Below are positions 38,570-48,659 of a DNA stretch of 53,291 nt, piece after piece. Each line of letters opens with the position of its first letter. Position 1 is the first letter of the stretch. The notes below the pieces were generated by a model, which saw only the letters and a list, made by a program, of their open reading frames with translations, was not told where the DNA came from and searched no databases. This DNA is from Neptunomonas marina (GTDB taxonomy: Bacteria; Pseudomonadota; Gammaproteobacteria; Pseudomonadales; Balneatricaceae): positions 1 through 53,291 of the forward strand of contig NZ_SACQ01000012.1 of assembly GCF_004005935.1 (NCBI RefSeq), read 5' to 3'. The translations under genes and the position numbers were made by a program.

Positions 38570-40125
38570 GGGTGGGTTAGGCCTTGCGATATCAGTTGAT
38601 TCACTAAGCGACTAACCGCTTCATCATCGTCGGTGTTGATGAGAAACGAGAAGGGCTCTTCTTGTGCGGTCAGCGGCTGTGCGTGAATGAGCTGGTCTTG
38701 CATCACCTCGACATCTGCGTCTGATGCATCGACGCCCTCGGCGCTGCGGCGGCGCAGGCGGGCTTCGATCAACTTCTCCTCACATTCACAGCTGATAATT
38801 CGTGCGGGTACCCCCAGATTCTCGGCGAGCTGGAAGTAGCTTTGGCGGGTGCGTGCCCGTATAAAGGTGGCATCGACGATCACAGAGTACCCCGCTGCCA
38901 GCAGGCTGCGCGCTAGCTCAAACAGGTACTGGAAAGTACGCGCATTCATCTCTTGGCCGTACAGTTGCGGAGATTCGCCGCGATGGCTGAGTTCGCGATA
39001 CAGCCGTTTGCGCTCGACATCTGAGCGAATACGGATGCAATCAATCCGCTCGACCAGCTGTTGGCTCAAATGGCTTTTGCCGCTGCCTGAAACGCCATGC
39101 ATCAAGAACAGTGTTGGCTTGGTTTGTTGGGTGTAGCTTTGGGTTAAGTTGAGGTAACGGCGGAACTCAGCGAGACTAGGCTGCTCGCCCAACATGGCAA
39201 CTTTTGCGCGCACCATGGAGCGGTACGATTTATAGAAGTTGAGCACCTCTAAGCCTTGATAATCGCCGCTGATTTCAAGGTAGCGGTTGAGTAACCGGTT
39301 AGACCAGCGGTACTCGCCTTTGACCTCAAGATCCATCAAAAGGAACGCGAGATCACAGATGGTGTCTATCCAGCGGAATTGTAGGTTGAACTCAATGCAG
39401 TCGAACAAGCGCAAGGTGTCATGAAACAGTGTTATGTTGGCCAAATGTAGGTCGCCATGGCACTCGCGCACGTGCCCTTCGCGCTTGCGGCGTTCAATCG
39501 TTGGGATCAGTTTGCGGAACTGCTGTGCGGCGCGCTGAGATAGCAATTGGAGCTGTTGCCAATCGTTGGGCGTCAGCTGTGCTTCGGGGATATGGGTGTA
39601 GTTGTCACCCGCCACCTCCCAGATGGTTGTGGCCTCACCCCATGGACTATCTTGTGCGACATGTGGCACGCGCTGGTGAAAATCGGCGATCTGCTCGGCA
39701 AGCATATCGATCCAGATTGTCTCGAAGCGTTTGTTACTCAGGATACGATCAAGACGTTGTTCATCGTCAAACTGGTACATTTGCACCGCGTATTCAAGCA
39801 CATCGTCTGCTTCGGTGACCTGATCGGCCGGTATCATACGTGGCGCACTGAGTGGCCCAACGACTGCCATCATCGCATGATAGATATCAGGCGCGAGGCG
39901 TTGATTAAGCCGTAGCTCCTCCTCACAGTAATGACGGCGGCTGTCTAAGGTGGTGAAGTTAAGAAAGCCAAAATCAACGGGTTTCTTGAGCTTGTAGGCA
40001 AACTCGCCCGTCAAGAAAAGCCAAGAGATGTGAGTCTCGATAACATGAATTGGCTCGGCCACCTCATGGTCATAGGCCGCCGGAGTCGATAGCGCAGCAA
40101 TCAGTTCTGAATGCATGAAGTCCAC
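38566..40125 (-). CDS. Two-domain kinase-like protein (aminoglycoside phosphotransferase-like plus P-loop ATPase)
   Basis: The 519-residue protein has an N-terminal APH/ChoK-like kinase region: the Brenner-type loop ECHGDLHLANITLF and then LFDCIEFN carry the catalytic and metal aspartates. The C-terminal domain is a P-loop kinase of the gluconate/zeta type with the Walker A motif GVSGSGKS. Such fusions are found in many proteobacteria, often annotated as AAA family ATPase; the substrate is unknown. Antibiotic resistance should not be inferred. Its TAA stop and the TonB-like TAG stop share three bases (38567-38569). Confidence 0.85.
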   Translation of the reverse strand: MDFMHSELIAALSTPAAYDHEVAEPIHVIETHISWLFLTGEFAYKLKKPVDFGFLNFTTLDSRRHYCEEELRLNQRLAPDIYHAMMAVVGPLSAPRMIPADQVTEADDVLEYAVQMYQFDDEQRLDRILSNKRFETIWIDMLAEQIADFHQRVPHVAQDSPWGEATTIWEVAGDNYTHIPEAQLTPNDWQQLQLLSQRAAQQFRKLIPTIERRKREGHVRECHGDLHLANITLFHDTLRLFDCIEFNLQFRWIDTICDLAFLLMDLEVKGEYRWSNRLLNRYLEISGDYQGLEVLNFYKSYRSMVRAKVAMLGEQPSLAEFRRYLNLTQSYTQQTKPTLFLMHGVSGSGKSHLSQQLVERIDCIRIRSDVERKRLYRELSHRGESPQLYGQEMNARTFQYLFELARSLLAAGYSVIVDATFIRARTRQSYFQLAENLGVPARIISCECEEKLIEARLRRRSAEGVDASDADVEVMQDQLIHAQPLTAQEEPFSFLINTDDDEAVSRLVNQLISQGLTHP

Positions 40126-40162
40126 TGTGTTTAACGAAAGGTGAAGGGATTATACTTGCCCG

Positions 40163-42517
40163 ATGAGTAAAAAGAGAACATCTGCTAATAAAGCGACAAC
40201 CACCAAGCGTGGTAAAAAGAGCCAGCCGCGCAGCCGCTGGCGTGCCTTGGGTGTATTCCTGCTAAAACTTTCCTTTCTTGGCGCAGTGATGGCGGCGATT
40301 GGTCTGGTTTATCTTGATGCCCAGATACGAGAAAAATTTGAAGGCAAGCGCTGGGCGCTGCCCGCTAAGGTGTATGCGAGGCCGTTGGAACTATATCCCG
40401 GTGCTCAGCTCTCGATTCAAGACTTGAAGCTAGAACTTAAAGGGTTGGGTTACAAGTTTGTCCGCTCGGCAAAAGAGCCTGGGCAAGCGGAGTTTTCCAA
40501 AACCCGAGCGCGGTTGGTCACGCGTGGCTTCGAGTTTCCCGATGGTAGCGAGTCGAGTCGAAACCTGCAGCTCAGTTTCGCTGGAGGGCAGCTCTCTGGT
40601 ATGAAAGAGGGTGGCCGTGCAGCGCATCTCGCACGGCTTGAACCCGTACTTATCGGGGGCATCTATCCACAGAATAATGAAGATAGAGATCTGGTTAGAA
40701 TCGAGAATGTCCCTGCTGATCTCGTACGTGCCTTGGTGGCCATAGAAGACCGTGATTACTACACCCATTTTGGTGTGTCGCCGAAGGGTATTGCCCGTGC
40801 GATGTGGGTCAATATTAAAGCGAAACGCTTTGTGCAGGGCGGTAGTACGTTAACCCAGCAGCTCATTAAAAACTTCTACCTAACCTCTGACCGTACATTG
40901 GCGCGTAAGTTGATGGAGATGCCGATGGCGGTGCTATTGGATTTCCACTACAGCAAAGATGAAATTCTAGAGGCTTACCTCAATGAAGTTTATCTGGGGC
41001 AAGAGGGTAACCGAGCCATTCACGGTTTTGGTTTGGCCTCTCAATACTTCTTTGGCCAGCCGTTGGCAGAGATTAAGTTACACCAAGCTGCGCTGCTTGC
41101 CGGTCTTGTAAAAGGGCCCTCCTACTATGACCCGCGTCGCCACCCAGAACGCGCTAAAAAGCGCCGTGACCTTGTTTTGCGGGTGCTGCGCGATATGGGC
41201 CATATCGATGCAGCTCAATATGGTCAGGCGGTGAAAGCGCCGTTAGGGATCGTGAAGCAAAAGAGCCTGTTAAAAGGGGCTTATCCTGCATATCTCGATG
41301 TGGTGAAACGCCAACTGCGGGAGAACTACCACGAGGAGGACCTGCGCTCTGAAGGGCTGCGCGTATTCACAAGCCTTGATCCCATTAGCCAAGCAAAAGC
41401 TGAAAAAGCGATGGTTGCTGGCTTGAAAAAGCTTGAACAGCGTTACGGCAAAAGAGCGACGTCGCTTGAGGGCAGTATGGTGGTGACTGACCCACAAACT
41501 GGCGAAGTGCTCAGTATTATTGGTGGGCGCAGTACTCGTTACGAAGGGTTTAACCGTGCTGTTGACGCTGTGCGCCCCATCGGTTCGTTGGTAAAACCGG
41601 CAGTTTACCTTGCTGCGCTTCAGCGGGGCTACTCTTTGGTGTCGCCGCTGCAAGATGAGGCATTGCGGGTTGAGATGGCAAACGGTCAAGTGTGGGAGCC
41701 GCAAAACTTTGATCGTAAAGCGCATGGGGCAGTGCCGTTGCATCGAGCGCTGGCTAAGTCCTATAACCTTTCTACCGCAAGCTTAGGGCTCGACATCGGG
41801 CTGGATTCAGTGATTGATACGCTACGCGATCTAGGGGTTGATAGGCCGATCGATCCTTATCCCTCTTTGCTGCTCGGCGCGCAGGGGATGTCTCCTGTTG
41901 AGGTGGCGGGAATGTACCAGACGATCGCTGCGAATGGTTTCCAAATGCCGCTGCGAGTTATCCGTATGGTGACGGACAGCTACGGGCAAGAGCTCTCCCG
42001 TTACCCATTCCAAGTGCAGCAAACGGTGCCGGGTGAAGATATTCATCTGCTGCAATATGCGATGCAAGAGGTCGCACGTGAAGGCACGGCACGATATATG
42101 TACTCGCAACTGCCAAGTTCGTTGAATGCGGCAGGCAAAACGGGTACTTCGAATGATCAGCGGGATAGCTGGTTTGCCGGTTTCACAGGCAATCGCCTAG
42201 CCGTTGTTTGGCTCGGGCGGGATGATAACAAGCCGCTACCTTTTACTGGCTCTGGTGGCGCGTTAAGGGTTTGGACCGCTTTTATGAAAGCTGAAAAGCC
42301 CACGCCCTTCTTAGCTCCTGCTCCAGAGGGAATTGACTACCTTTGGGTGGATGATGAGACGGGTTATTTGTCGGATGAGCGTTGTCAGGGTGCGATTCAA
42401 GTGCCGTTTAAGCGGGGGGACCGCCCTGAATATCGAGTTGATTGCGGACTGGAACCTGTAGAGAATAAGGCCAGTGAGCCACTGGATTGGTTTCGGCAAT
42501 GGTTTAGGCAGGAGTAA
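40163..42517 (+). CDS. mrcB: Bifunctional penicillin-binding protein 1B
   Basis: PBP1b polymerises and cross-links peptidoglycan. The 784-residue protein has a short basic cytoplasmic tail, one TM helix (about residues 32-53), a UB2H-type domain that binds LpoB-like activators, a GT51 glycosyltransferase with the catalytic Glu195 (AIEDRDYYTHFG) and GGSTLTQQLIKN, and a transpeptidase with Ser475 in the SxxK motif (GSLVK) and KTGTSND. It is followed by a lipoprotein gene 8 bp downstream that could be co-expressed. Confidence 0.96.
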   Translation: MSKKRTSANKATTTKRGKKSQPRSRWRALGVFLLKLSFLGAVMAAIGLVYLDAQIREKFEGKRWALPAKVYARPLELYPGAQLSIQDLKLELKGLGYKFVRSAKEPGQAEFSKTRARLVTRGFEFPDGSESSRNLQLSFAGGQLSGMKEGGRAAHLARLEPVLIGGIYPQNNEDRDLVRIENVPADLVRALVAIEDRDYYTHFGVSPKGIARAMWVNIKAKRFVQGGSTLTQQLIKNFYLTSDRTLARKLMEMPMAVLLDFHYSKDEILEAYLNEVYLGQEGNRAIHGFGLASQYFFGQPLAEIKLHQAALLAGLVKGPSYYDPRRHPERAKKRRDLVLRVLRDMGHIDAAQYGQAVKAPLGIVKQKSLLKGAYPAYLDVVKRQLRENYHEEDLRSEGLRVFTSLDPISQAKAEKAMVAGLKKLEQRYGKRATSLEGSMVVTDPQTGEVLSIIGGRSTRYEGFNRAVDAVRPIGSLVKPAVYLAALQRGYSLVSPLQDEALRVEMANGQVWEPQNFDRKAHGAVPLHRALAKSYNLSTASLGLDIGLDSVIDTLRDLGVDRPIDPYPSLLLGAQGMSPVEVAGMYQTIAANGFQMPLRVIRMVTDSYGQELSRYPFQVQQTVPGEDIHLLQYAMQEVAREGTARYMYSQLPSSLNAAGKTGTSNDQRDSWFAGFTGNRLAVVWLGRDDNKPLPFTGSGGALRVWTAFMKAEKPTPFLAPAPEGIDYLWVDDETGYLSDERCQGAIQVPFKRGDRPEYRVDCGLEPVENKASEPLDWFRQWFRQE

Positions 42518-42525
42518 TAGAGCGC

Positions 42526-43128
42526 GTGAAGTCCTTTTTTAATCTATCAACATTGAGCCTTGTTATCTTACTGGCGGGCTGTTCCACACAATCGGTTTAT
42601 CAGCCAGCGGTAGAAGACCGCTCAACGGTTTCAAAGCCGCTGCCAGAGAATAACAGTGTCGTTACACCTGCTGACCCCTCCTTAGGCGTCAAGGTTACAC
42701 CGGTTGGGCCATCTCCTGTGATTCGCTCACAGCGTGAAGAGGTCCAGCAGGAGCAGCGTACCAAGAACCCCGTACCTGTTGCCCCAGCGCAAGTTGTACG
42801 CAAGCAAAACCCAGCGGTTGTGGCGCTGCTGGATACGGCGAAAACCCAAACGCGCAACGGGCAGTTACGGAATGCCCAAACGAGTTTGTCACGAGCACAG
42901 CGTATCTCGCCTGATGACCCAGCGGTTTACTACTTCTTGGCGGATACACACCGCCGCTTAGGTGAGTTCTTGCAAGCGGAACAGGTAGCGTTGAAAGGCG
43001 TCGCAACTGCGTCGGGACAAAACCAGCAGCTGTACCGCCTGTGGAAGCTGGTGGCATCAATTCGCAGCGATGCGGGTGATTTAGAGGGTGCCAACAAAGC
43101 GGATGCGGTGGCGAAGCGTTATAAGTAA
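42526..43128 (+). CDS. Lipoprotein with TPR-like domain, downstream of mrcB
   Basis: A 200-residue product starting at GTG, with AGGAG about 11 bases upstream. It has a lipoprotein signal with lipobox LAGC near residue 19, then a Pro/Val-rich linker and a helical C-terminus resembling tetratricopeptide repeats (AQTSLSRAQRISPDDPAVYY). The residue after the lipid cysteine is Ser, which predicts outer-membrane sorting. Placement behind PBP1b, as in Pseudomonas, suggests a cell-envelope role, perhaps with PBP1b; that is inference. Confidence 0.83.
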   Translation: MKSFFNLSTLSLVILLAGCSTQSVYQPAVEDRSTVSKPLPENNSVVTPADPSLGVKVTPVGPSPVIRSQREEVQQEQRTKNPVPVAPAQVVRKQNPAVVALLDTAKTQTRNGQLRNAQTSLSRAQRISPDDPAVYYFLADTHRRLGEFLQAEQVALKGVATASGQNQQLYRLWKLVASIRSDAGDLEGANKADAVAKRYK

Positions 43129-43141
43129 CGCGGAGTAACGA

Positions 43142-43172
43142 AAAAGAGGCCCTAATCGGCCTCTTTTTTTGT
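43142..43172. terminator. Bidirectional terminator after the lipoprotein gene
   Basis: AAAAAGAGGCC and GGCCTCTTTTTTT pair around a 6-base loop. It overlaps the last codons of the convergent membrane-protein gene, whose stop is at 43152-43154. Confidence 0.9.
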
Positions 43173-43784
43173 CTCTGCTTGTTGGAGCCGAATCACGTGG
43201 CCGGTGGCTATACCGAAGGCGATAAGGCCCACCGCAAAACTGGCGAGCCGCAACGGTTCGCTCTGCAAGCCCTGCCAAACAGGATAAGGCCCAGCGACCA
43301 GCATAGAAACACCCCAGCAGCCTGCGGTGATTAAGCCTGCTGTACGCACGGTTGGGCTACTAAAGCGCACAAACGCAATGGCCAGCGCCGCAACCGTGAG
43401 CGCACCCAATACCACCGAGTAACTTACGCCAAGCTCCATTCGACGCATCAGCTCGAACATCGCAAACAACGCCAGTACCCAGCGCCCCCAGCCTCGGCGA
43501 GAGAAGTGATAGCCAAAGCTTGCTGCAAACAAAAGCGACGCCATTAACGGTGTGCTGATGTAGGTCGCTAGATTGCTCAGTAAACGCTGCATGGTTTGGG
43601 CGTCTTGCGAGCTGTTCGTAAGCGTCAATTGCCCCACCTCGGCGGCAGCAATAAACGCCACCGCCATTAAAATCAGCGACGCGAGCGTTTTGCTCCGCTC
43701 ATTGAGCTTTTCAGGCTGTCGAAAGAGTAGGGCTGCACACACGATGCAGCCCAAAATTACGCTTAGGTGAAGTACCGTTAGCAT
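43152..43784 (-). CDS. Uncharacterised multi-pass membrane protein
   Basis: A 210-residue hydrophobic protein with about six or seven membrane segments (for example near residues 2-20, 35-52, 75-92, 100-112, 120-140, 146-165 and 178-195) and a charged C-terminus ending KKEAD. I do not recognise the family and saw no catalytic motif. It begins 10 bp after hemL and is the last gene of the clcA-thiE-hemL minus-strand run. Its 3' end lies inside the terminator. Confidence 0.7.
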   Translation of the reverse strand: MLTVLHLSVILGCIVCAALLFRQPEKLNERSKTLASLILMAVAFIAAAEVGQLTLTNSSQDAQTMQRLLSNLATYISTPLMASLLFAASFGYHFSRRGWGRWVLALFAMFELMRRMELGVSYSVVLGALTVAALAIAFVRFSSPTVRTAGLITAGCWGVSMLVAGPYPVWQGLQSEPLRLASFAVGLIAFGIATGHVIRLQQAETKKEAD

Positions 43785-43794
43785 CGTGAGGTCG

Positions 43795-45081
43795 TTACTT
43801 TAACGTTGCGAATACGCGATCTGCTGCGTCAATCGTACGATCGATGTCCGCTTCTGACGTTGCTGCTGACATAAAGCCTGCCTCATACGCAGACGGCGCC
43901 AGATAAACGCCCTCTTTTAGCATACCTTGGAAGAACGCCGCGAAGCGTTCTGTATCGCACGCGGTCGCCTCAGCGAAGGTTGTCACCTGCGCTTGATCAG
44001 TGAAGAAGAGGCCAAACATACCGCCCACCGCCGTGGTGGTGAAAGGAATACCATGCTTGAGCGCCTTCGCTTCCAAACCTTGAGTCAGTAGCTCAGTTTT
44101 CGCTGAAAGTTGCTCGTGCACGCTACGGTCAGCATCTAGCGCATTCAGCATTGCCAAACCTGCGCTCATCGACAGAGGGTTGCCCGATAAGGTGCCCGCT
44201 TGGTAAACCGGGCCGAGTGGCGCGATGTGAGACATGATGTCGCGGCGTCCACCAAACGCACCAACAGGTAAGCCACCGCCGATCACTTTACCCAGTGTTG
44301 TGAGGTCTGGTTTAACGTTGAAGTGTGCTTGAGCACCGCCCAAAGCAACGCGGAAGCCCGTCATGACCTCATCGAAAATCAGTACACTGCCATGCTCGTC
44401 ACAGACGTCGCGCAAACATTCTAGGAAACCAGGCTGGGGCGGGATGCAGTTCATGTTACCAGCGACTGGCTCCACGATGATGCAGGCGATTTGATCACCA
44501 AGCTCAGCGAAGGTTTGGCGGACATTGTCAACATCGTTGTAGGTCAGCGTGATGGTATGCTCGGCTAGGGATGCCGGTACACCCGGTGAGCTGGGCTCGC
44601 CCAGAGTCAACATGCCAGAGCCTGCTTTGACGAGCAGTGAGTCTGAGTGGCCGTGGTAGCAGCCTTCGAATTTGATGATTTTGTCACGCCCGGTAAAACC
44701 ACGCGCTAGGCGGATAGCACTCATCGTTGCTTCTGTGCCTGAGCTCACCATGCGTACCATCTCGATGGAGGGCATGAGCTCGCACACTTTGTTAGCCATC
44801 TCGGTTTCAATCGCCGTTGGGGCTCCGAAGCCTAAGCCGTTGTCGAGCATACTGCGCACGGCGTTCAGCACGTCTTCCTGAGCATGACCCAGAATCATTG
44901 GACCCCATGAACCCACGTAGTCGATATATTCGTTGTCATCTTCGTCGTAAAGGTATGCGCCTTGGCCGCGCTTAAAGAATACAGGTGTACCACCGACCCC
45001 TTTAAATGCGCGAACCGGCGAGTTTACGCCGCCTGGGATATGCTCTTGGGCTGCTTGGAATAGATCTGCTGAACGTGACAT
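43795..45081 (-). CDS. hemL: Glutamate-1-semialdehyde 2,1-aminomutase
   Basis: HemL converts glutamate-1-semialdehyde to 5-aminolevulinate in the C5 haem pathway. The 428-residue PLP enzyme has [10 protein letters not shown] near the N-terminus, [24 protein letters not shown], and the PLP lysine Lys265 in [15 protein letters not shown], followed by [11 protein letters not shown]. It is 9 bp after thiE on the minus strand. The thiE-hemL pairing is also found in Pseudomonas. Confidence 0.97.
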   Translation of the reverse strand: MSRSADLFQAAQEHIPGGVNSPVRAFKGVGGTPVFFKRGQGAYLYDEDDNEYIDYVGSWGPMILGHAQEDVLNAVRSMLDNGLGFGAPTAIETEMANKVCELMPSIEMVRMVSSGTEATMSAIRLARGFTGRDKIIKFEGCYHGHSDSLLVKAGSGMLTLGEPSSPGVPASLAEHTITLTYNDVDNVRQTFAELGDQIACIIVEPVAGNMNCIPPQPGFLECLRDVCDEHGSVLIFDEVMTGFRVALGGAQAHFNVKPDLTTLGKVIGGGLPVGAFGGRRDIMSHIAPLGPVYQAGTLSGNPLSMSAGLAMLNALDADRSVHEQLSAKTELLTQGLEAKALKHGIPFTTTAVGGMFGLFFTDQAQVTTFAEATACDTERFAAFFQGMLKEGVYLAPSAYEAGFMSAATSEADIDRTIDAADRVFATLK

Positions 45082-45090
45082 AGAATAACC

Positions 45091-45726
45091 TTAATCTTCA
45101 ATCCGGTTGAAAGTCTGATTAAATGCGCGTGCTTGGGCGGTGATATCGGCAGCTGCAAAGAGCGCATGTACCACCGCAATCATCTGCGCACCTGCATCGA
45201 TTACTTGGTGGGCATTATCCACAGTAATTCCCCCAATCGCCACCACTGGCGCGTTGATCTCTTGTTGAGCTGTGTGCAGTAACTCCAGAGGTGCAGGCTT
45301 GGCATTGGGTTTTGTTTTAGAGGGGAAGAATGCGCCAAATGCCACATAATCAGCCCCTTGAGCCGCGGCTTCTTGAGCAAGCTCCAGTTGGTCGTGGCAG
45401 GTGACACCAATGATGGCTTGAGCACCAAGAGCTGCACGTGCTTGGCTTGGAGAACCGTCGCCTTGCCCCAGGTGCACGCCATCAGCTCCGCTGAGCTTGG
45501 CGAGTTCTACATCATCGTTGATGAGTAAAACGGCGTTATGCTGGTGGCAGAGTGCGACCAGCGCCTTAGCTTGGCGCAGGCGGCGTGTGGTGTCGGATGA
45601 TTTGTCGCGATACTGCAGAATACGCATACCGCCTTCTAGCGCTTTTTGTACGCTGTCTAATAGCGTTTCATCGTTGGGTAACAGTTCGCTATCGGTAATG
45701 CCATAGAGTCCATATAGTTGTGTCAT
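45091..45726 (-). CDS. thiE: Thiamine-phosphate synthase
   Basis: ThiE couples the thiazole and pyrimidine moieties to form thiamine phosphate. The 211-residue barrel has LYGITD, LQYRDKSS, LLINDDVELA, GVHLGQGD, IIGVTCH, and the phosphate loops FFPSKTKPNA and VAIGGIT. Its start overlaps the CLC gene stop by 4 bp (45723-45726, ATGA), suggesting translational coupling. Confidence 0.96.
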   Translation of the reverse strand: MTQLYGLYGITDSELLPNDETLLDSVQKALEGGMRILQYRDKSSDTTRRLRQAKALVALCHQHNAVLLINDDVELAKLSGADGVHLGQGDGSPSQARAALGAQAIIGVTCHDQLELAQEAAAQGADYVAFGAFFPSKTKPNAKPAPLELLHTAQQEINAPVVAIGGITVDNAHQVIDAGAQMIAVVHALFAAADITAQARAFNQTFNRIED

Positions 45727-47447
45727 GATGTTTGTTTATGCGTGTAATAATATTCAATCTGTGATCGTGTCAGCATACCGAGAATATCTCCTTGGTTGCT
45801 CTGTACGCAGAGCAAGCTGACTTGGCGTTCGTTCATCATCTGTAGTGCTTCGTGCAGTGTGGCACGAAAGCTGATAGTGGTGACATCAAATCGTTCAGCT
45901 GGCATCTCCAATAGATCAATCGTCTGCTTCTCCTCTTTACGTGCCAAGTAGTCTTGCAGTTCTTTCGGGGGCATCACAAAGCTTGGTGTATCGCTGTTTT
46001 CATCAACTAAGATCCACACGGGCTGCTCTGATAGTAGCTGGCTGGCGGTGGATGCCTGTAGTGATGAGGGCGTTGAAACGAAGTTTCGCTCCATCAGACT
46101 ACCGACTGCGGCGCGCGATAAGGCCTGAGCGAGAGGCTCTTGACGATAGTCGAGCCCTTGGGCTTGTAAAGAGGACAAGAAAATAGAGGGCAAGTTGAAG
46201 AAGTAGCGCACAGTGAGGTTGCTGATCACGATTGCGATCATGCCTGGGAAAATAATGTTTGGATTACCGGTTAGCTCAAGTAGCGCGACGAGTGCGGCGA
46301 GCGGTGCATTGAGCACCGCAGCCATCATCGCACCCATACCCAACATGGCGTAAAGGCCAATGTGGGAGACGTTGCTATCGGCCAAATGCGTTCCCACTTG
46401 GCCAAAAATAGAGCCGATTAATGCGCCGATAAACAGCGTGGGGCCAATAAGACCTGCGGGAATACCCAGCCCTAATATGATGGGAGTGACAATGAGCTTT
46501 GCGAACAGCAGCCCCACGAGTAGCTGTAGTTCCAGTGAGCCTGCGAGTGTTTCGCCAATGGTATCGTAGCCGACGCCCATGATCTGCGGATAGAAACACG
46601 CCACCGTGCCAGTAATTAAACCCGCCAAAGAGAAGCGCAGCCACACAGGTGTTTGAGAAAGGCGTACTGTTTGCAGCATAAGGTGGCTAAACGCTGCGGC
46701 ACATACCCCGACAGTCACGCCAAGCAACATCACCCACGGCAGCTCAGCGAGTGAGTTGATCGTAAAGGGTGGAACATCAAAGGCATCGTGATAACCCAGC
46801 GTGGTGCGCATCAGCAGGTCAGCTGCCACGGCAGACACGATAACCGGTGTGAAACCAATGAGCGTATATTCGAGCAGAATAACTTCCATTGCGAAGATAA
46901 CGCCCGCTAAAGGAGTGTGGAAGGCGGCGGATATTGCAGCTGCTGTGCCGCAGCCGATCAATAAGCGAATGGAGTTATTGGGCACTTTAAGTTGCTGCCC
47001 TAACCAGCTACTACCCGCCGCACCTAAGAAGACAGCGGGGCCTTCCCGCCCGACAGAGTGGCCACTGATCAATGCAACTGATGCGGTCACGAACTGCATA
47101 ACTAAGCTGCTAAAAGGGATATAGCCTTGGTGGTAAGCCATGCGCTGCAGTAGGTTAGCCATCCCCACTTGGCGGGCAATTCTGGGCCACGTTAAGTAGA
47201 TCGCGATAAGCACCGCACTGCCGATCAGCGGCCAAGTTAGGCGCTCCAGAACGGTAAGCTCTTCGAAATTCTCGGGGTGCGCGAGCCATGCGCTCAGGGG
47301 GAGTTCAACGGCGAGCCGAAAAAGTATCATCAGCAGGCCGGTGATGACACCGGAAGCTAGGCCAAGAATCACCAGCTGAGGCAAAGCATCGAAATGCGAT
47401 AGGCGCTCGCGAAAGTGTTGTAGGGTCAGTTGCTGCTTAATCATCAA
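45723..47447 (-). CDS. CLC family anion channel/transporter with CBS domain
   Basis: A 574-residue membrane protein of the CLC family with about ten or more helices. It has GREGPAVFLGA, holding the gating glutamate, and GIPAGLIGPTLFIGALIG, matching the late pore-helix region. The canonical early GSGIP loop is absent; the corresponding stretch reads VGMANLLQRM. The C-terminal ~120 residues look like a CBS pair (LHEALQMMNERQVSLLCV). Ion preference is therefore uncertain. It heads the thiE-hemL run. Confidence 0.88.
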   Translation of the reverse strand: MMIKQQLTLQHFRERLSHFDALPQLVILGLASGVITGLLMILFRLAVELPLSAWLAHPENFEELTVLERLTWPLIGSAVLIAIYLTWPRIARQVGMANLLQRMAYHQGYIPFSSLVMQFVTASVALISGHSVGREGPAVFLGAAGSSWLGQQLKVPNNSIRLLIGCGTAAAISAAFHTPLAGVIFAMEVILLEYTLIGFTPVIVSAVAADLLMRTTLGYHDAFDVPPFTINSLAELPWVMLLGVTVGVCAAAFSHLMLQTVRLSQTPVWLRFSLAGLITGTVACFYPQIMGVGYDTIGETLAGSLELQLLVGLLFAKLIVTPIILGLGIPAGLIGPTLFIGALIGSIFGQVGTHLADSNVSHIGLYAMLGMGAMMAAVLNAPLAALVALLELTGNPNIIFPGMIAIVISNLTVRYFFNLPSIFLSSLQAQGLDYRQEPLAQALSRAAVGSLMERNFVSTPSSLQASTASQLLSEQPVWILVDENSDTPSFVMPPKELQDYLARKEEKQTIDLLEMPAERFDVTTISFRATLHEALQMMNERQVSLLCVQSNQGDILGMLTRSQIEYYYTHKQTS

Positions 47448-47563
47448 AATCTATAACCAACTGCGGATAGTCTTTGCTCGGCCTGCTCGCTATTATAAGG
47501 GCGTAGGCTCGCGCTTGTGCGTGCCCTACGTTATCAGTTTTTGTAGCCCGATGAGAGGTCCAA

Positions 47564-48595
47564 GTGATTAAAGTAGGTATTGTAGGTGGTACAGGTTATA
47601 CCGGCGTTGAGCTGTTACGCCTGTTAGCAAATCATCCTGATGTTGAGGTGAGCGTTATTACCTCTCGCTCTGAAGCAGGTGTAAAAGTTGCTGATATGTT
47701 CCCGAACCTGCGACGACACTATGACCTCGCTTTCACAGTGCCTGACACGGAAGCACTGGCCGCCTGTGATGTTGTTTACTTTGCAACGCCGCATGGTGTT
47801 GCGATGAGCATGGCGCCTGAGCTGGTTAAGCGTGGTGTGCGAATTATCGATCTTGGTGCGGACTTCCGTATTAAAGATGTAGAGCTATGGTCACAGTGGT
47901 ACAAGCTTGAACACACGTGCCCAGATCTTGTTGAGATGGCTGTTTATGGTCTTCCAGAGGTCAACCGTGAACGGATCAAACAGGCACAGTTAATTGCGTG
48001 CCCGGGTTGCTACCCGACGGCTGCACAATTGGGCTTTTTACCGCTGCTTGAGAATAACTTGGTCGATCATCGTCGTTTGATTGCTGACTGTAAGTCAGGT
48101 GTTAGTGGTGCTGGGCGCGGTGCATCGGTTGGTTCGCTGCTGTGTGAAACCAGCGAGAGTATGAAAGCCTATGCAGCAGGTGGCCACCGACACTTGCCAG
48201 AGATCCGTCAGGGTTTGAGCCTAGCGGCGGATCGTCCGGTTGGGTTGACTTTCGTGCCCCATCTCACCCCGATGATCCGTGGTATCCACGCAACGCTGTA
48301 CGCTACGTTGAAAGATCCAGTGGATGGTTTGCAAGCGCTTTATGAATCGCGTTATGCGGATGAGCCGTTTGTGGATGTGATGCCAGCGGGCATTCACCCT
48401 GAAACGCGCAGCGTTAAAGGGGCAAACATGTGTCGGATCAGTGTATTCCGCCCACAAAACGATGATACGGTGGTGGTGCTTTCTGTGATCGATAATCTCG
48501 TTAAGGGGGCTGCGGGGCAGGCGATTCAGAATATGAACATTATGTTTGATCTGCCTGAAGATGCTGGTTTATCCCATACGGGCATGATGCCTTAA
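47564..48595 (+). CDS. argC: N-acetyl-gamma-glutamyl-phosphate reductase
   Basis: ArgC reduces N-acetylglutamyl phosphate with NADPH in arginine synthesis. The 343-residue protein has the nucleotide-binding [15 protein letters not shown], the catalytic cysteine in [21 protein letters not shown], and HRHLPEI. It starts at GTG 47564 with GAGAGG upstream. It stands alone, as in Pseudomonas, where it precedes erpA. The erpA control region begins at its stop codon. Confidence 0.97.
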   Translation: MIKVGIVGGTGYTGVELLRLLANHPDVEVSVITSRSEAGVKVADMFPNLRRHYDLAFTVPDTEALAACDVVYFATPHGVAMSMAPELVKRGVRIIDLGADFRIKDVELWSQWYKLEHTCPDLVEMAVYGLPEVNRERIKQAQLIACPGCYPTAAQLGFLPLLENNLVDHRRLIADCKSGVSGAGRGASVGSLLCETSESMKAYAAGGHRHLPEIRQGLSLAADRPVGLTFVPHLTPMIRGIHATLYATLKDPVDGLQALYESRYADEPFVDVMPAGIHPETRSVKGANMCRISVFRPQNDDTVVVLSVIDNLVKGAAGQAIQNMNIMFDLPEDAGLSHTGMMP

Positions 48596-48619
48596 ACTTG
48601 ACTAAACTACTCGGTTAAT
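48595..48619 (+). promoter_or_regulatory. IscR-type box overlapping the erpA promoter
   Basis: The core TTGACTAAACTACTCGG (48598-48614) closely matches the IscR type 1 pattern (TTGACnAAA then ACTCGG) known from gammaproteobacterial isc and erpA promoters. TTGACT (48598-48603) also serves as -35, with TACAAT 16 bases later (48620-48625) as -10. This placement allows [2Fe-2S]-IscR to repress erpA. Confidence 0.75.
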
Positions 48620-48659
48620 TACAATAGGTAACCAAAGTTAATTTAGGTACGAGTAAACT

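Noticed and set aside
38566-40125. Aminoglycoside resistance gene
   Set aside because: The APH-like fold is fused to a P-loop kinase and sits in a housekeeping region; this family is widespread and not known as a resistance determinant.
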